DNA of 64,000 bases from Udeniomyces pyricola (Eukaryota; Basidiomycota; Tremellomycetes; Cystofilobasidiales; Mrakiaceae): contig BCIK01000007.1 of NCBI GenBank assembly GCA_039545295.1, positions 565,835-629,834 of the forward strand, written 5' to 3'. The translations under genes were made by a program, and so were the position numbers. Each line of letters begins with the position of its first letter. The first letter of the stretch is position 1. Shown piece by piece: positions 19,101 through 32,084 of this stretch. The notes beneath the pieces are model-generated. The model was not told the DNA's origin. It saw only the letters and a list, made by a program, of their open reading frames with translations, and did not search any database.

Positions 19101-19769
19101 TTCTGGCAACGCTAATCAAACCGGACACGTCATGTATGGTGACTTCTCCTTGTTTCTTTGCTTTGCTTTGTTTCGGTCCGACAAATTATCTTCTTTCCAA
19201 GATGGACCGCTGATCATCATCTACACTGTTTACACATTCATACCTCCCCCACTTTCTCCCAACCCATCACCTGTCTTTTCACATCTGAAATCGCGCCATC
19301 CCCTAATGCTCTGTCCATCCGCTGTCCCTTCCTCNCCCCCCCCCCCGCCTTCCCTTCCCCGCTCTTGTTCACAGTCCGATGGATTTATCCGACCGTCTTG
19401 ATCGCAGCCATGCTCGGTGTCAGCTCCGACGCTCTCAAGGACAAGTTCTCCAAACTAGTCACCAAGGTGCGTCACGATCATCGTGTTTGGACATCCTCCT
19501 TTCTTCTTGAAAGAGACGATGACGACCTTGAGCTGATGCCATTTCATTCCGACCTCTATCATGCCACCGGCCCTCTTTTCTTTACGTCCACATCTTTCTA
19601 GCTTCGCGAACGGGAGTACTTGCTTGAGCTCAGGCTGCGTAACGTCGATGACGGCACCGTTGATGGCGTCGATCGTGAAGAAGGACCGCGCACGGCTTCG
19701 GGCGTCGACCCAAGGTATGAAAAGGCTTTTCTTTCTGCATTGAAAACGAAGGAGAAGTTCTCTAGCTGA
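13184..19769 (+). CDS. Doa10/TEB4 (MARCH6) RING-CH E3 ubiquitin ligase
   Basis: ER/inner-nuclear-membrane ubiquitin ligase of the ERAD-C pathway. It starts [11 protein letters not shown] and splices into an N-terminal RING-CH finger: [20 protein letters not shown], then [16 protein letters not shown], then NRKYCELC, giving C4HC3 spacing. Two hydrophobic segments follow (about 13800-13912), then one very large exon (14033-15524) with a Pro-rich, Ser-rich and strongly acidic cytosolic loop (a run of Glu near 15380-15410). After [15 protein letters not shown] come many transmembrane segments, including the Doa10-specific TD region (about 16290-16850, [19 protein letters not shown]) and further pairs up to 19450. 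The frame ends [16 protein letters not shown] and reaches a TGA at 19767-19769; a GTATGA just before it could be a donor, so the last few residues are uncertain. About 20 introns are present, one carrying an ambiguous base in a C run at 19335. Roughly 1,500 residues, in the normal range for the family. Confidence 0.95.
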
Positions 19770-20392
<623 letters not shown>

Positions 20393-23300
20393 TCAAAAGA
20401 TACGTTTCCTGAGAGTCAGAAGCACGTTCGGAGTATCGAGGTCAGATGAGTTTCCGTTGGTGACCGGGGGTTTCGGGGGTCGTACAGAGGATAAGTCATG
20501 GAAAGATGGGAAGGGGGGGGGGGGAGGAACATAGAAGTTCAAAGATGGAGAGAAAGAGAAAAAGAGACGGTGGTTCGATTAGGCTTAGGGCAAGACTGGA
20601 TCGATTTTCCTGTTCTCCTCCAACTCTCGAAAACGGACCAACAACTCGTTGAACCGGTTGAAAAGAAGAACAAACAAGTTGTACTTACACCATCGTCCAC
20701 CTCGAAATCTCTTCGAGCTCAAACGTCTTCTTTTTAGCCTTCTTCACCGGCGGCAAGTCACTGACGGCGTTTACCGGAGTCGCATTCGCTGCAACCAATG
20801 AAGAGGCGGAAGCCCCCGAAACCGTGGATGGTGAAATGCTGGTGGCTCCTCCAGTGCTAGGCGAATCGGCGTTCGTCATGGTCGCCGGGATTGTTTTTTT
20901 GGGCATCGTTGGGATGTCTTCGATGAAGGGAATGTCATCCAAGGGTCGATCGAGCAGATTGGATAATTCCTTGTTGTATTGCTGCGACCAAGACACCAAG
21001 GTAGAAAAGGAGGGAAAGACCAGGGATTCGATAGATACACCAGCAAACAGCATCAAAGAGAAGCGCAAATTCTATTAGCCAAAGAACGATTCTGTCATGG
21101 TGTGAAAATTTCCCTCTGTAGCTCTGGGAATTGAAGAGGGTTCATCATCAAGGTACGATCGGACTCACCTTCTCCTGGATACCCTCACCTAAAGGAGAGC
21201 GAGCGACCGAATTGAGATCGTCGTCGTTGAGCTTACGCTCCTGCATCCCTGCGAAGCGACGCGAGGCAAAGTTCAGGAGGTTGATGCCGAGGATAATCTT
21301 GAAGGCGACCAGGCTGAATACGAGTCGATGGAAAAGAGAGAAAGGAGAAGATGTAAATTGCTTCTTTGACTTCTTCCTCTCTCAAACTCGGGTAGAGAAG
21401 AGCAGATGAAGAAAACTCAGGAATTCCATCTTCAACATACCATGCCCAACAAACAACGCCACCCAGCCCGATCGCTGCCCATTTCGCGCCGACCAACCAC
21501 GCGTCGACCTCTGGAGCGGCCTCAGCGACGACGACGACGCGCTGGGAAGCCATACCGATGGCTTGCATGCCGACTCGAATAACCAGGCACGCCAGCGGGA
21601 GAGGTGCGAATCCCAAGCGACGGGACACGAGAGGAGATTGATCGGCAAAGAGGTGCTGATCGTTTGTTGAGTATCAAAGAGAAAAAGAGAGGAACCAACG
21701 TCAGAGCTGAATACCAGATATGATCTGAAGGACAACGATTGGAAGGTAAGCTTAAATAAGACTCGGAGCGTTTTTTTTTTTTGTTTTTTTTTTAAAATTA
21801 CCTTTTTGCGAGCAGGTCGACCACCTACGCCCGCTGTGACGAGATCTCGACAGAGAACATCAGTATACCTCTGATACACGGAAACTCGGATGTGACTGTC
21901 AAAAAAAAGTGTGAGAAGGATCAAATGAGGATCAAAGACATCTCGTAAGGACGTTGACCACGGAGAAGGTGATGAAAAGAAAACGATTTGGATCGATGCG
22001 ATTGAAAGGAATAGGACGTTGATCTCACTTGAATTTTGTGATGCTGTATCGAAGCCACCAACCGAAAAGGAATGGTCAGACATGAGTTTTGGTGACCCTG
22101 AGTTGCGTGAAAGGGACCATCACTTACTAAGCGTGTTTAACCCAGTCAACTGCCATTTCTGACCCGAGGACAATGAGTGCAGGCTGATAGCGCACACATA
22201 TACCCCCACAAACCCGAAAATAATGAGGTACCCGCATGTTCAGAACCATCCTCGTACAATTGCAGCCTTCTCACGCAAGCCTGTTCATACAGAAAACCAG
22301 CGGGAAAATGCAAAGAAGGCATACAGAAGGAAGCAATAGCTACATACCGAAAGGATCGTTTCAAAGTTGCCCTTTCCTCGAATAAAGCTCTTGGGCAGGA
22401 AGGTGAAATCGGAGCCGCTCATCTCGATAAGGTTGCGGAGTGCTATGACGCTTAGCATAAGACCGAGTTGGAAGCGCTCGACAATATCTATGATGCATTG
22501 AAAGGAGGGCAGAAGAGGGTACGAGACGAAGATGGGTCGATTTTTGGTGGACACACCGAGAAATCGCGTTAGCATTGAGTCGCAAAGGAAAGCAAACAGC
22601 ATGAGATGAAGCAAGAAAGCGGATGAAACCTACCTGCACATGCAATCTGGAAAAGGTTCTCTTTCTCAAATTTTTTGAAGACGGCTGGCAAAGGGAGGGC
22701 AACGTTCAGTTTGAAAATGGATGCGCTACCTACCCAAAGTGACGAGTGAAATATCCATCAAAGGAAGCGAATTTGCTTTACTGATGACGTTCGTTACTCA
22801 CACCCTTTGATCTCGACGAACTGGTTCGAAAGCAGGAGTGTCAGGAGGGCATTGTCGTACGAGTTAATGGCGACATTGAGGGAGATGAGTTGATAGAAGT
22901 AAACCAGAGCATGCGCGACTGTTTCCCATCGCAAACAAACAGTAAAGAAATTGTGAATGACAACATATACACGAAACGGACAGTCACACGACAAAAAGGT
23001 GTCAGAGTTTCCACTGCTCATGTTTGAAACAGAGACTGGTAGGAAGCGAATGACTTACGAACGTAGCCTAGAGACAGTAGGAAATAGGCGATAGGGCGCA
23101 TGTGAGGTTGACTGCCGTTGGGGCGGCGAGACAGAGTTTCTCGAGCAAAGAGGGAATCCAGAACATCTTGGCCAAACGCGCCGCACAGGCGATCGGCGAT
23201 CTGCAGTGGCAGACAGGTTGTACCAAACCAAAAGCACATCACGGGAGAAGAGATTAGGTACCAAGTCAAGTTAAACAGAGCGTCGAACTAGGCAATGATC

Positions 23301-24952
23301 GTACTTCGAATGCGTTGAAAATGACCACAAGCTTGATGCTATCTTGCCTGGGAACACAACGCAAAAAAATTACAAGAATTAAAGATCACGAAACTCATGC
23401 AGGAAGCTGAACATGATAGGAGGATGATGGCGAGCGTACCCTCGAATCGAATGATACATATAACTTGCGTCTGTGCTCCAAACAAGGATGACACAAGACA
23501 GCAGCAGCAACATAAATTTAAGTATGTCGATCTTTTGTGAAGGGGCAACCAATCTATAGGGATAGTGTAAACGAATCAGTACATGCCAAAGAAACTCTTC
23601 TATCCATCGACTGTCAGCACTTGAGCGTGACTGACCTCCGGGGTTTGCGATGGATAATCGACGTCCAGTAATTCCGCACGACGACGAAGCAAGCGATCAT
23701 GGATCGAATGGGTAGGATCGTGAAAACGTAGAGAAAAGAATCCAGGCAGACAAGACAGCCAAATACAATGATCTGCGTGCGAAAAATTATGCGTCAGAGC
23801 GCGTCTTAGTCGTGACCTGCCCTGTGGGAATCATTGGATGTGTACCTTTTCAATGGCTAGAGGAGCCTGAACAAAGTTTGAAACTCTTTCCCCTGTCCAA
23901 GAGTTTGATTCGATCTGGATTAGTATTGAATGGCAAGAGGCAAACAAGACGAAAAATGATACCCCCCTTTCCGCTTTGCTTCTCAACTGGTCCACGACTC
24001 ACACTTCATCTCTTGATGCGAATCGAACTCGTTGGCCCAAATCTCTTCTTGCAGATACTCCCACAAACTACTCGGGTTGCGGGTCTCCCTGTCGTCTGTT
24101 TGCTCGACAACACCGCCGCTTTTGGGGGCAACTGCTTCCTCCACTGTTTGGAAATCTGGAACGTCGACCGAAGACTCTCTCTCTTTGCCTTTCGTAAGGT
24201 ATGTGTTGGCCAGGTCGAGGTCAAGTGGTGACGGTTCAGGACCAAGGGAAAGAAAGCCTTTGGTTGGAGAGGACGGCAAGGAGGAATACACGGCTGGAGG
24301 TCTTCGTTGACGAAGTGACGGCCCGCTGTGACTTGTCAAGGGGTCGTGTGTCGAGATGCTGGATTGAGACGAAGACACCGATGAGGAGCGCGAGCGTGGA
24401 GAGGAAGGGGAAGGGTCATCTTGTTGGACGTGGTAGAGACTGGTGTGGGAGGACGAAGGGAACGACGACGACGTGGGAAGGTATGGGGACGGCAATGGAG
24501 TCGCGAATGCGGACGGTGTCTCGATGGGCGACGAGAGAGGAAACTGGGGCCGGTCCGATGCCGATGGGTGGTCACGAGTTGTCGAGCGTGAGCTGAGAGC
24601 AGTGTCGGAATGGCGGATGATGGGACGAGGTTGAGGCGTGGAGTGAACAGGGGGAAAGAAGGACGGGATGGAGGTTGTCGTCGGCGAGATCTGAGGAGAA
24701 GGCGATGGGCGTGGCGAAGGATAGGGATCGACTGGATGATGTTGGATCTGTATGTGTGTGATAGTAAGTATGAACCAAGTGGGGACCAACGATAGCACAC
24801 TCAAGTTAGCTCTGACCTTGGCTGGGAGAAGGAGCACTGTCGAGCGTAGGTGCGCAGCTGACCGAGGACTCTGGTGACCACTCTACCTCGCGCGATGGGC
24901 GGCGTCGAGCAGGAGACCGTTGGATGTAGCTCTCTGTGGGGAGAGAGGACAT
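20393..24952 (-). CDS. TAPT1/DUF747 family polytopic membrane protein (Emp65-like)
   Basis: Integral membrane protein family that includes human TAPT1 and yeast Emp65, linked to ER and ciliary roles. The N-terminus (start 24952, MSSLPTESYIQ) is a long Ser/Pro-rich cytosolic region. The conserved part begins with SSLWEYLQEEIWANEFD (about 24070), then LDSFLYVFTILPIRSMIAC, KIDILKFMLLLLSCVILVW, FNAFEIADRLCGAFGQDVLD, QLISLNVAINSYDNALLTLL, LLSNQFVEIKG, FKKFEKENLFQIACADIVER and VSVYQRYTDVLCRDL. At least six hydrophobic segments are spread over more than 15 exons. The frame could stop at 20685, but a perfect GTAAGT donor (20688-20683) splices in phase to a 16-nt last exon (20393-20408) giving a basic end, WTMVKRIF. 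This fits the family's C-terminal Arg/Lys-Ile pattern better, so 20393 is my preferred end. It diverges from Trs20. Molecular function is not established by the sequence. Confidence 0.88.
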
Positions 24953-25302
24953 TGAGGTAGAGACGAGCAGACGGATGTATGGGGATGGGATGGATTGGTG
25001 ATGGCTTGATATAGAATGAGCTGATTGATTGGCGATCCACGCGTCGACGCGATGTCGAGGCGGGCGGCGAACGGAAAGGTTGGACGCGTGATGATGGACT
25101 GACGGACTGATGATGCATATATGCATACATTCATCGTACCGAATAATCATATGGTTGAGGTGACTGACTCATGATTGGATATTGGATCTCGGATGATCCG
25201 TCGACGCGATCGATTCGCGTAATGGCAAGAGCATATATACACTTGCATCCATCCACCCTTGCATATATTCTCCATCTTCCTCATCTCATCTCGACTACAG
25301 TC
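24953..25302. promoter_or_regulatory. Divergent promoter between TAPT1-like and Trs20 genes, TATA-like site
   Basis: 350 bp between opposed start codons. A CATATATACA element at about 25232-25241 lies some 65 bp before the Trs20 start and is a plausible TATA box. TGATGCATATATGCATACATTC near 25107-25130 is a second AT-rich, partly palindromic element nearer the TAPT1 side. ATGs in frame upstream of the TAPT1 start are taken as leader sequence. Confidence 0.5.
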
Positions 25303-26357
25303 ATGGCCACCTGCTACCTTGTCCTAGTTGGGTATGTCACCCATTCGACTCATCATCCATCCTCAACTTCATCCACATGCCACCTACTCACCCTATTCAA
25401 CGTTTGTCTCCTCATCCAGCCCGCTCGATAACCCACTATCGGAACACACCTTTCTCTCCTCCCGTCCATCTTCCCTACCCTCCGCCAACAACGCCTCCTC
25501 GTCCTCGGCCAACAATCCCTCGGCATCTTCACCCGCCGCAACCTACAGCTCCAGCTTTCCCTCTTGGGTCAGCTCTCCCTACGCATCTTTTCCCAACTCG
25601 ACCTCGAGCTTTGGCTCCAACGCAAACAGCCTCATCGGCATCAAGGAAGGCTCTGACGCGGGCAAGAAGAAGGCCGGCTATGACGATGGTCACCTCAGAC
25701 AAATGGTCGCCCATAGCAGCTTGGATCTGATTGAAGATGCGATGGTGGGAGGTAACATGTGAGTCTCTATCAGTTCATCACCGATGGCCGGAACACGATC
25801 CGTATTTCCCTTGCGCCCCCTGTAGTATAATCGATTGACGCGTTCTTTCATCTCTGGTAAATCGGGGATCATGCTCCCAGGTACCTCAAGGCGGTCGATA
25901 AGTACAACGAGTGGACTGTTTCGGCATTTGTCGCCCCATGTGGTGAGTATGGGGAAAATTCTGGGTTGTCAGCGTCAGCAAAATCCGGCAAGCAATCATT
26001 ACCATTCACTGACGTTGCACCTTACTTTGCTCTGCTGTCGACTTCTCATTCACCATATGTATAACTCAACACACACGCAAACATACGCACGTGTACTTGC
26101 AGTCAAGATGATCCTTCTGCATGAAACCAAAAATGACGAGGGCATCCGCCTTTTCTTTCTGGACGTTTGGGAAGCCTATGTCAAGGTGAGCTTAACCCAA
26201 CTCAGTGACCTTGGCTCGATTCCTTTCCCTTTGACGCATGTTCTGACATTCTAAGTTTTCTCAGACGTTACTCAACCCTTTTCACACGCCCAACACACCC
26301 ATCAAGAGCCCGCTCTTCGAAGCCAAGGTCCGAACATCAGCCCGACGGAATCTCTAG
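25303..26357 (+). CDS. TRS20: TRAPP complex subunit Trs20 / TRAPPC2 (sedlin)
   Basis: Core longin-fold subunit of the TRAPP tethering complexes acting in ER-Golgi and Golgi traffic. Five exons fit in phase: 25303-25331 (MATCYLVLVG), 25420-25758 (PLDNPLSEHTF, a Ser-rich stretch, then LRQMVAHSSLDLIEDAM), 25881-25942 (YLKAVDKYNEWTVSAFVAP), 26103-26185 (VKMILLHETKNDEGIRLFF) and 26265-26357 (LLNPFHTPNTPIKSPLFEAK). Every conserved sedlin block is present. Compared with the roughly 140-residue human protein it carries an extra Ser/Ala/Pro-rich insertion of about 65 residues between the first beta strands and the HLRQM helix. It converges on the Pus4 gene with only 115 bp between stops. Confidence 0.95.
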
Positions 26358-26472
26358 CCTTTCTTGTTTGTTTGTTTCGACGCTCTCTTCCTTGGTGTTG
26401 CCTATCACCCTTTAACGAACTCTCCACGATAATCATGACCCCATTCTGTTCCTGTTGTGCTATCATGCATGC

Positions 26473-28153
26473 TTATATCGATTGGAACTTGGCCAACAAA
26501 GCTTGTTCCCATGCCTTCATCGCGGGTCCCTTAGATTCCGTCGGGATATCATCATTCCCCATCATCTCCTCATCTTCCGCTGGTTCCACCTTTTCCTTAG
26601 TGTTCTTGCTCTCCTCGATGGCCTTTTCAAAGATGTCCCAGTCGATGCAGCGGCCACCCTCGCCCGTGATGGGATCCGGAAGGGAGAAGTCGCCCTGACG
26701 CGTCCGTTGGAGGACAACGACATGGGCGGCCGAGTGGAGGGCGAGAGCAATGTCGTGCACGATGGAACGGACATAAGTCCCAGAGGAGACAGTCATGCGA
26801 AGAGTGAAGACGGGAGGAGGGTTGGCGTTCAAATCATCTCGAGTAGGCAGTGTCGTAGACGTGGCAGGGGTAGTGGCAGTATCGATAGGGGTGGCGTCGG
26901 CCGCAGTCGATTCAACCGCACTCTTGTCCTTCGCCTCAGCCTCTCTGATCAGCCTCTTTGCCGTATCCGCCAATGCCTTCTCTTCCTCGGACATCTCCTT
27001 CTCTGGCCATTTGAAGTCATGTCCTTCACTTCCTCCTTCCTTTTCCTGACTCGCATCTCCCGTCTTCTTGCCCTCTTGCCAACTCTCCAAGACGAGCTCA
27101 TGAACCGTCACTTTCCTGGGCTGGATCGGCCGCGGGAGTTCCTCTCCGTTCCGGGCGTATTCATAGAGTGCCTTGCCATCCATCTTGAGAGCCGAGTAGA
27201 TAGGTGGGAACTGAAGGATCTCGCCCCGGAATCGATCGAGGACGGACTCAACGTGAGCCGGTGTCAGGTGGGAATAAGGTGCGGTGGAGACGATGGATCC
27301 AGTGGAATCGAACGTATCGGTCGAACAGCCCAGGAGTGCCGTTGTTCGGTATTCCTAGCGAGTAAAGTAGGGATAGGAGAAATTTCCGAGAGTTGACGAG
27401 TCGATAGTGTCAGGAAATCAGCTCATATGTTCGAGGTTACGAAGGAAGAGCAAAAGGGGGGGGGGGGGGGGGGGGATATCATAGGCCAGGTAGACCCACC
27501 TTTGAGCAATCGAGGAACTGCTGGAGCTGCTTAGTACCTTTGTTGACGCCGACAACTGAGTTGCCGAAAAGAGTGGAAACGTGAACAAATTCAGAAGCGA
27601 CGATTCTACGAGAATCAGCACCCTATCGGTCTCGAGCAAGTTGAGGTATAGGCACGATGTGAAACGGCAAACGCCGAGCAGGAAGCAAGGGCCGATGGTT
27701 CTATGAATGCAGTGTAGGAGAACGAAAGAGATAGACGGAGAAATTCCTCACCTAGAACACCATCAGCCAACGGATCCAATGTGCCACCTTGACCGATCTT
27801 AACGTTTCCAAACCGGGCTTTTCTCCCTCGTTTCGACGCGTCGGCCTGCTTGGTCGTGTCGGCAAAGAGTGGGGAGGGGTTGAAGAGCTTCTTGAGGGCT
27901 TCGAGAAGCCTCATCGAGGTTGGACCTGTGGGCTTTTTTGTTTGTTTTGATTTTGTTTGAGACGAATGGTCCAAAAGGAGGATTTGTTTGGAAGATATGG
28001 GCATAGGATGACGATGCAAGGTGGAATTGAGTGCATAGGTTAGGGGTTGAGGGGCAGAAGAAGGACAGAGAAGGACAGAGAGATGTCGGTACGTACCTTG
28101 TTGATGGCAAAAAGGCCATTGAGCGGTAAGGACGGGGAGGACGACTTGGGCAT
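26473..28153 (-). CDS. PUS4: tRNA pseudouridine-55 synthase, TruB/Pus4 family
   Basis: Isomerises U55 to pseudouridine in the tRNA T-loop (nuclear and mitochondrial in yeast). The start at 28153 gives MPKSSSPSLPLNGLFAINK spliced to PTGPTSMRLLEALKKLF. The catalytic segment GQGGTLDPLADGVL contains the active-site Asp (about 27755-27795). Further blocks are VGVNKGTKQLQQFLDC, YRTTALLGCSTDTFDSTG, PPIYSALKMDGKALYEYAR and VSSGTYVRSIVHDIA. Between the TruB core strands there is an acidic Lys/Glu/Thr-rich insertion (about 27080-26840), longer than in bacterial TruB. The C-terminus ends LLAKFQSI. One intron holds a G20 run on the plus strand (C20 in the transcript). Divergent from the Ariadne gene. Confidence 0.95.
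27456..27475. repeat. G20 homopolymer in a Pus4 intron
   Basis: Twenty consecutive G on the plus strand, read as a C run in the minus-strand pre-mRNA, near the intron that precedes the EYRTTALLG exon. Length may be unreliable. Confidence 0.85.
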
Positions 28154-28809
28154 GATGGTGAGCTGGCGACGTATGAGCTACGCAAAGGGCCGGTGTCAAG
28201 GATGATGAGAGGATGCTGGAGGCGTCCAAGCCAAAGCTCAAAGGTCCAAGGACGCGTCGTCGACTCGAATAAGTCGTGCTTCCGCTGGTGAGCGCTTATG
28301 ATGATCGCCCGTGCCAGCTTCTGAGGCTTATGACGGATTATGAAGCTTCCAGTTTGTTCTAGTCATTATATATCATATCATCCATCGTTCAACGTACGCT
28401 TGCTTCAACCTCATCGATCATCCAGCTCACGCGCTCATCCTCTCAGTACTGACTATACCAGTGGCTGATCAACGATCATCAGTCAATTGACCTCTCCGAC
28501 CCCCTTCCCCTTGCCTCCTTCCTATCGCCATCGCACCCTCTAATCCACATAGATAAATCCTGTCTTTGCTCCTCACTAGGCAAGGCAACATCATCATTCA
28601 TCCTGGTTTCCACCCGCTCATCCAACAAACCTCAACCCATTCAATACACCCGCTCGGACGACCAGAACCACCAGCTCTCCCAGTCTCCAACGCCACACCA
28701 ACTTTCCTCCCCTTCATCCATCCCGTCAACTTCACCCCAACCCGAACGACAACCATCCAACCCAACATCCGCTCTAACCCACCCAAATCTTAAGCGAAAA
28801 CGAGACACT
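28154..28809. promoter_or_regulatory. Divergent region between Pus4 and Ariadne genes
   Basis: 656 bp with no supported gene. The Ariadne side (about 28380-28800) is strongly C/T-rich, as expected of a fungal leader. The centre has TTATATATCATATCATCC near 28366, a possible TATA-like element but far (about 440 bp) from the Ariadne start. Confidence 0.45.
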
Positions 28810-31800
28810 ATGTCCGACGAGTGAGTCAGCCAAGTCAATTCCCCGCCTGCACTCTCCGCCGACACCTTCTACCCCACCTTTTCTGCCGCTTCCCCTTGAT
28901 CGACTCACGTCTCGTCTCGCTCCCTCTACTCTCTGTTGCTCTTCCACCTTCCTCGACACCCTATATTTCCAACCCGAGCTAACGTACCTCATATCATCTA
29001 ACCTATTCGTATTTCATTGTCTGACGTTCATCTGCTCAGCTCCGATATGGAAAACTTCTCGATGGAAGAGGACGAAGACGACGATGACGTCCTCGACATG
29101 GATCAAGGTGAGGGACGCTCCTCCTCAATCGTCCCGACACTCTCATCCTTTGCCCAACAATCTTCTCTTTACAACTCGATCTTGCCTAGCTGTGACACCT
29201 GCCCCCTTAACAACCTTGAGAAAGCAGATCATAAGCCCCTTCGCTCGCATCCAGTCTTCACCCGTCTTGCTCGAGAGAGAGACAGAGAGATCTGCACTTG
29301 CTGACGCTCGGATCTTGCTCCGGTGTCTCGTCCTTCGCCACACAGACTCGGTCTCTGACCTCAACTCGGAGGATGATGCCGAAGATTTCGGTTTTGACGA
29401 TGATATATCTGGCTCCAAAACGTTCGAGAAAAAGGTTCGTTTGATCCATCAGGTTCGACAGGTTCAAGTCGCGTGGCGTCGATGGCTTACCGCGTCCTAA
29501 CCCACCGTTGCCGCTTCTTGGATGACCCGTCGTAGCCGTATGACGTCGATTACAAGACCAAGAGTCCCGAAGATCTTCGTAAGGCTATGGAGTCTGAGGT
29601 CGACAAGGTTCGAGGCATCTTTGATATGGACGTGAGTCAGACCCGTTTCTTTGCCTTTAGTAGTTGCTTGGTAAGCGAGGAACTTCCAGGCTCATCTCCG
29701 TATCCGACGGCGCTGGGTGCGTATTTCTTGCATGCTCCTAGATTCAAACGGCTACGCTCTTACTGCGATCATTCAACTGGAAACGTGAAAAAGTGTGTAT
29801 ACCTCGAGCTTTGACTATCCAAGCTCTTGATGACTGCTGATGATGTCGACCGCATATCTTCATCCTTCCTTGCCCCGCAGCTCATCGAAAAGTACATGGA
29901 TTCTCCAGAGGAATGTCTCAATGCTGCCGGACTTGATGCCAATCCTCCCTCTCCCGTCATCGCCTCGTCTTCTCTTCCGAACCCGTCTCATATCCATTCG
30001 GCTGCGTCCGGCGGCTCATCGTCTGACAAGGAACCACCACGCAAGTCCCGTCGCACCGCCGGCCGCGCCTCTCTCTCCTCTGCCCCAACCTCTTCGCACT
30101 CTTCCTCGACGAACCTTCTCAAATCAACACTTTCCAAAGCAGCGGTAGCTCCACCTGCACCCGAAAACTTTGAGTGCCCTATCTGTTGCCTTGATTTCGA
30201 AGGCGACAAGGTCGAAGATGAAACACTCGCTCTTGCTTGTGGTCACCGGGCGTGCAGGGGATGCTGGAACACGTATCTTGAGGGCAAGATCAAGTCTGAA
30301 GGAGAGAGTGTGAGAATCCAGTGCTTGGAAGACGGCTGCGGACGGGTCGTAAGTGAAAGAGTGGTAGAGGGGCTGGTAAATGAGGATATCAAGAGCAGGT
30401 TAGCTAAACTGTTCAGACTCGGATGGGGGATGTCGATGCAGCGGCTGCGGGAGATAGGATGTGCAGCTGATATACTTTCTCTTCTGTCAATCACAGATAT
30501 CACGAGCTCCTCAATCGGACCTACGTCGATGACAATGCTGCCCTGCGATGGTGCCCTCATCCTGAGTGTACGTCTCATTTTTATCACTTGACTCTTGGCC
30601 AGCTATATGGCGCCTGCACCCCCTTCCTTGTTTGCCTGAACGGTCATGTCCCTCCCCTCTGCCTCTCCTTCAGGCGAGTACGCAGTCGAATGCAAACAGG
30701 CTCCACCACGCGTCCTCAACACTATCATCCCTACCGTTACGTGCAAGTGTGGTAACGAATTGTGTTTTGGGTGAGTCGTCAAACCTTTTCCGAATCCCTT
30801 TGCTTCTTCGCTATGCTTGGTATGAATCGTGTTAATTTGACCGCCCTTGGGTCTGCTCAAATGAGTCGCTGATTTTGTCTGTCCTGCATGCCGTGTATCA
30901 GATGTGGCCTCCCGTCGAACCACCGACCAGTCGTCTGCAAAATCGCCAAAATCTGGCTCAAAAAGTGCAGTGACGACAGCGAGACTTCCAATTGGATCTC
31001 GGCCAACACGAAAGAATGCGACAAGTGCCATTCGACAATCGAGAAGAATGGAGGGTGCAAGTGAGTCGGAACAGAGTATCATGCTTGGTGATGCACCTAA
31101 AACTACCAACCCAAATGGATCAATCCTGACTCACCAGTGTCTTTCATCCTCTCTTTATTCAATTTCTCCCTATCAAAACCAGTCATATGACGTGCAAGAA
31201 GTGCAAACACGAGTTCTGCTGGGTCTGCATGGGTCCTTGGGCCGAGCACGGTACGAGTTGGTACAACTGCAATCGATACGAGGAAAAGGACAGCGCTGCC
31301 GCTCGGGACGGGCAGTCAAAATCGCGAGCCAGCTTGGAGCGATACCTCCACGTCAGTATGAGGCCTGATACGTTCCTTGTGTCGTCTTTTGCGGGGTGGC
31401 TTTCGGGACGGTATTTGAGATCGAGTGGAGAGATGCTTGTGATGTGCCATCTGACTGAACAATCGCCTCTTTGCTTTTGACTGTATGCTAAACCAACAGT
31501 ACTACAACCGTTGGGCTAATCACGAACTATCCGCCAAGCTAGATCAGCAGCTCTATGCGAAAACGGAGAAGAAGATGGAAGAGATGCAGCTCACATCAGA
31601 CCTTACCTGGATCGAGGTTCAGTTTGCGAAGAAAGCGGTCGACGTGCTGGTTATTGCGCGCATGACGCTGAAGTGGACGTACGCAATGGCGTTCTAGTAA
31701 GTCTATGTATTCCTAGAGTTAATTGAGCTTTTTTTCGCTACTGCTGTATTGATGCGCTAGAGCGGGTAGCTGACGTTCTTCTCCATCATTTCTCCCCTGT

Positions 31801-32084
31801 CCTTCCTATTCAACTTGGATTCTCTCATCTCTTCTTCTACTTCCAGCCTCAAACGCAATAACCTCACGACTCTCTTCGAAGACAACCAAAGTGATCTCGA
31901 ACAAGCTGTCGAAGCCCTCTCCGAACTTCTCGAGAAGCCCATCGAGCGCGAAGCGATCCCAGCTCTCAGGCAGCAGGTCACGGACAAGACGGTTTATGTG
32001 AACAAGAGGCATGACATCATGTTGGATGACACGCTCAAAGAGTATCTGGCGGGCTCCTGGGAGTTTACGGTGGACTTGTCTTAG
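28810..32084 (+). CDS. Ariadne-type RBR E3 ubiquitin ligase (ARIH1/Hel-like)
   Basis: RING-HECT hybrid ubiquitin ligase. Exon 1 is only MSDD, spliced to an acidic N-terminus ([15 protein letters not shown]). A UBA-like segment follows ([18 protein letters not shown], then [20 protein letters not shown]), then a Ser-rich linker of about 90 residues. The RBR module is RING1 (about 30172-30340, [24 protein letters not shown]), IBR ([27 protein letters not shown]) and RING2 (about 31010-31280, [19 protein letters not shown]). The catalytic Cys is the one in GGCNHMTC. The Ariadne domain is helical ([19 protein letters not shown] to the end, [10 protein letters not shown]). All zinc ligands I checked are intact. 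About ten introns. The Ariadne domain normally autoinhibits the ligase until a neddylated cullin binds, so the same control is inferred here. Confidence 0.95.

Noticed and set aside
26455..27396. Plus-strand open frame of 313 codons
   Set aside because: Lies antisense to the Pus4 exon with clear TruB motifs; composition is that of a reverse-strand shadow.
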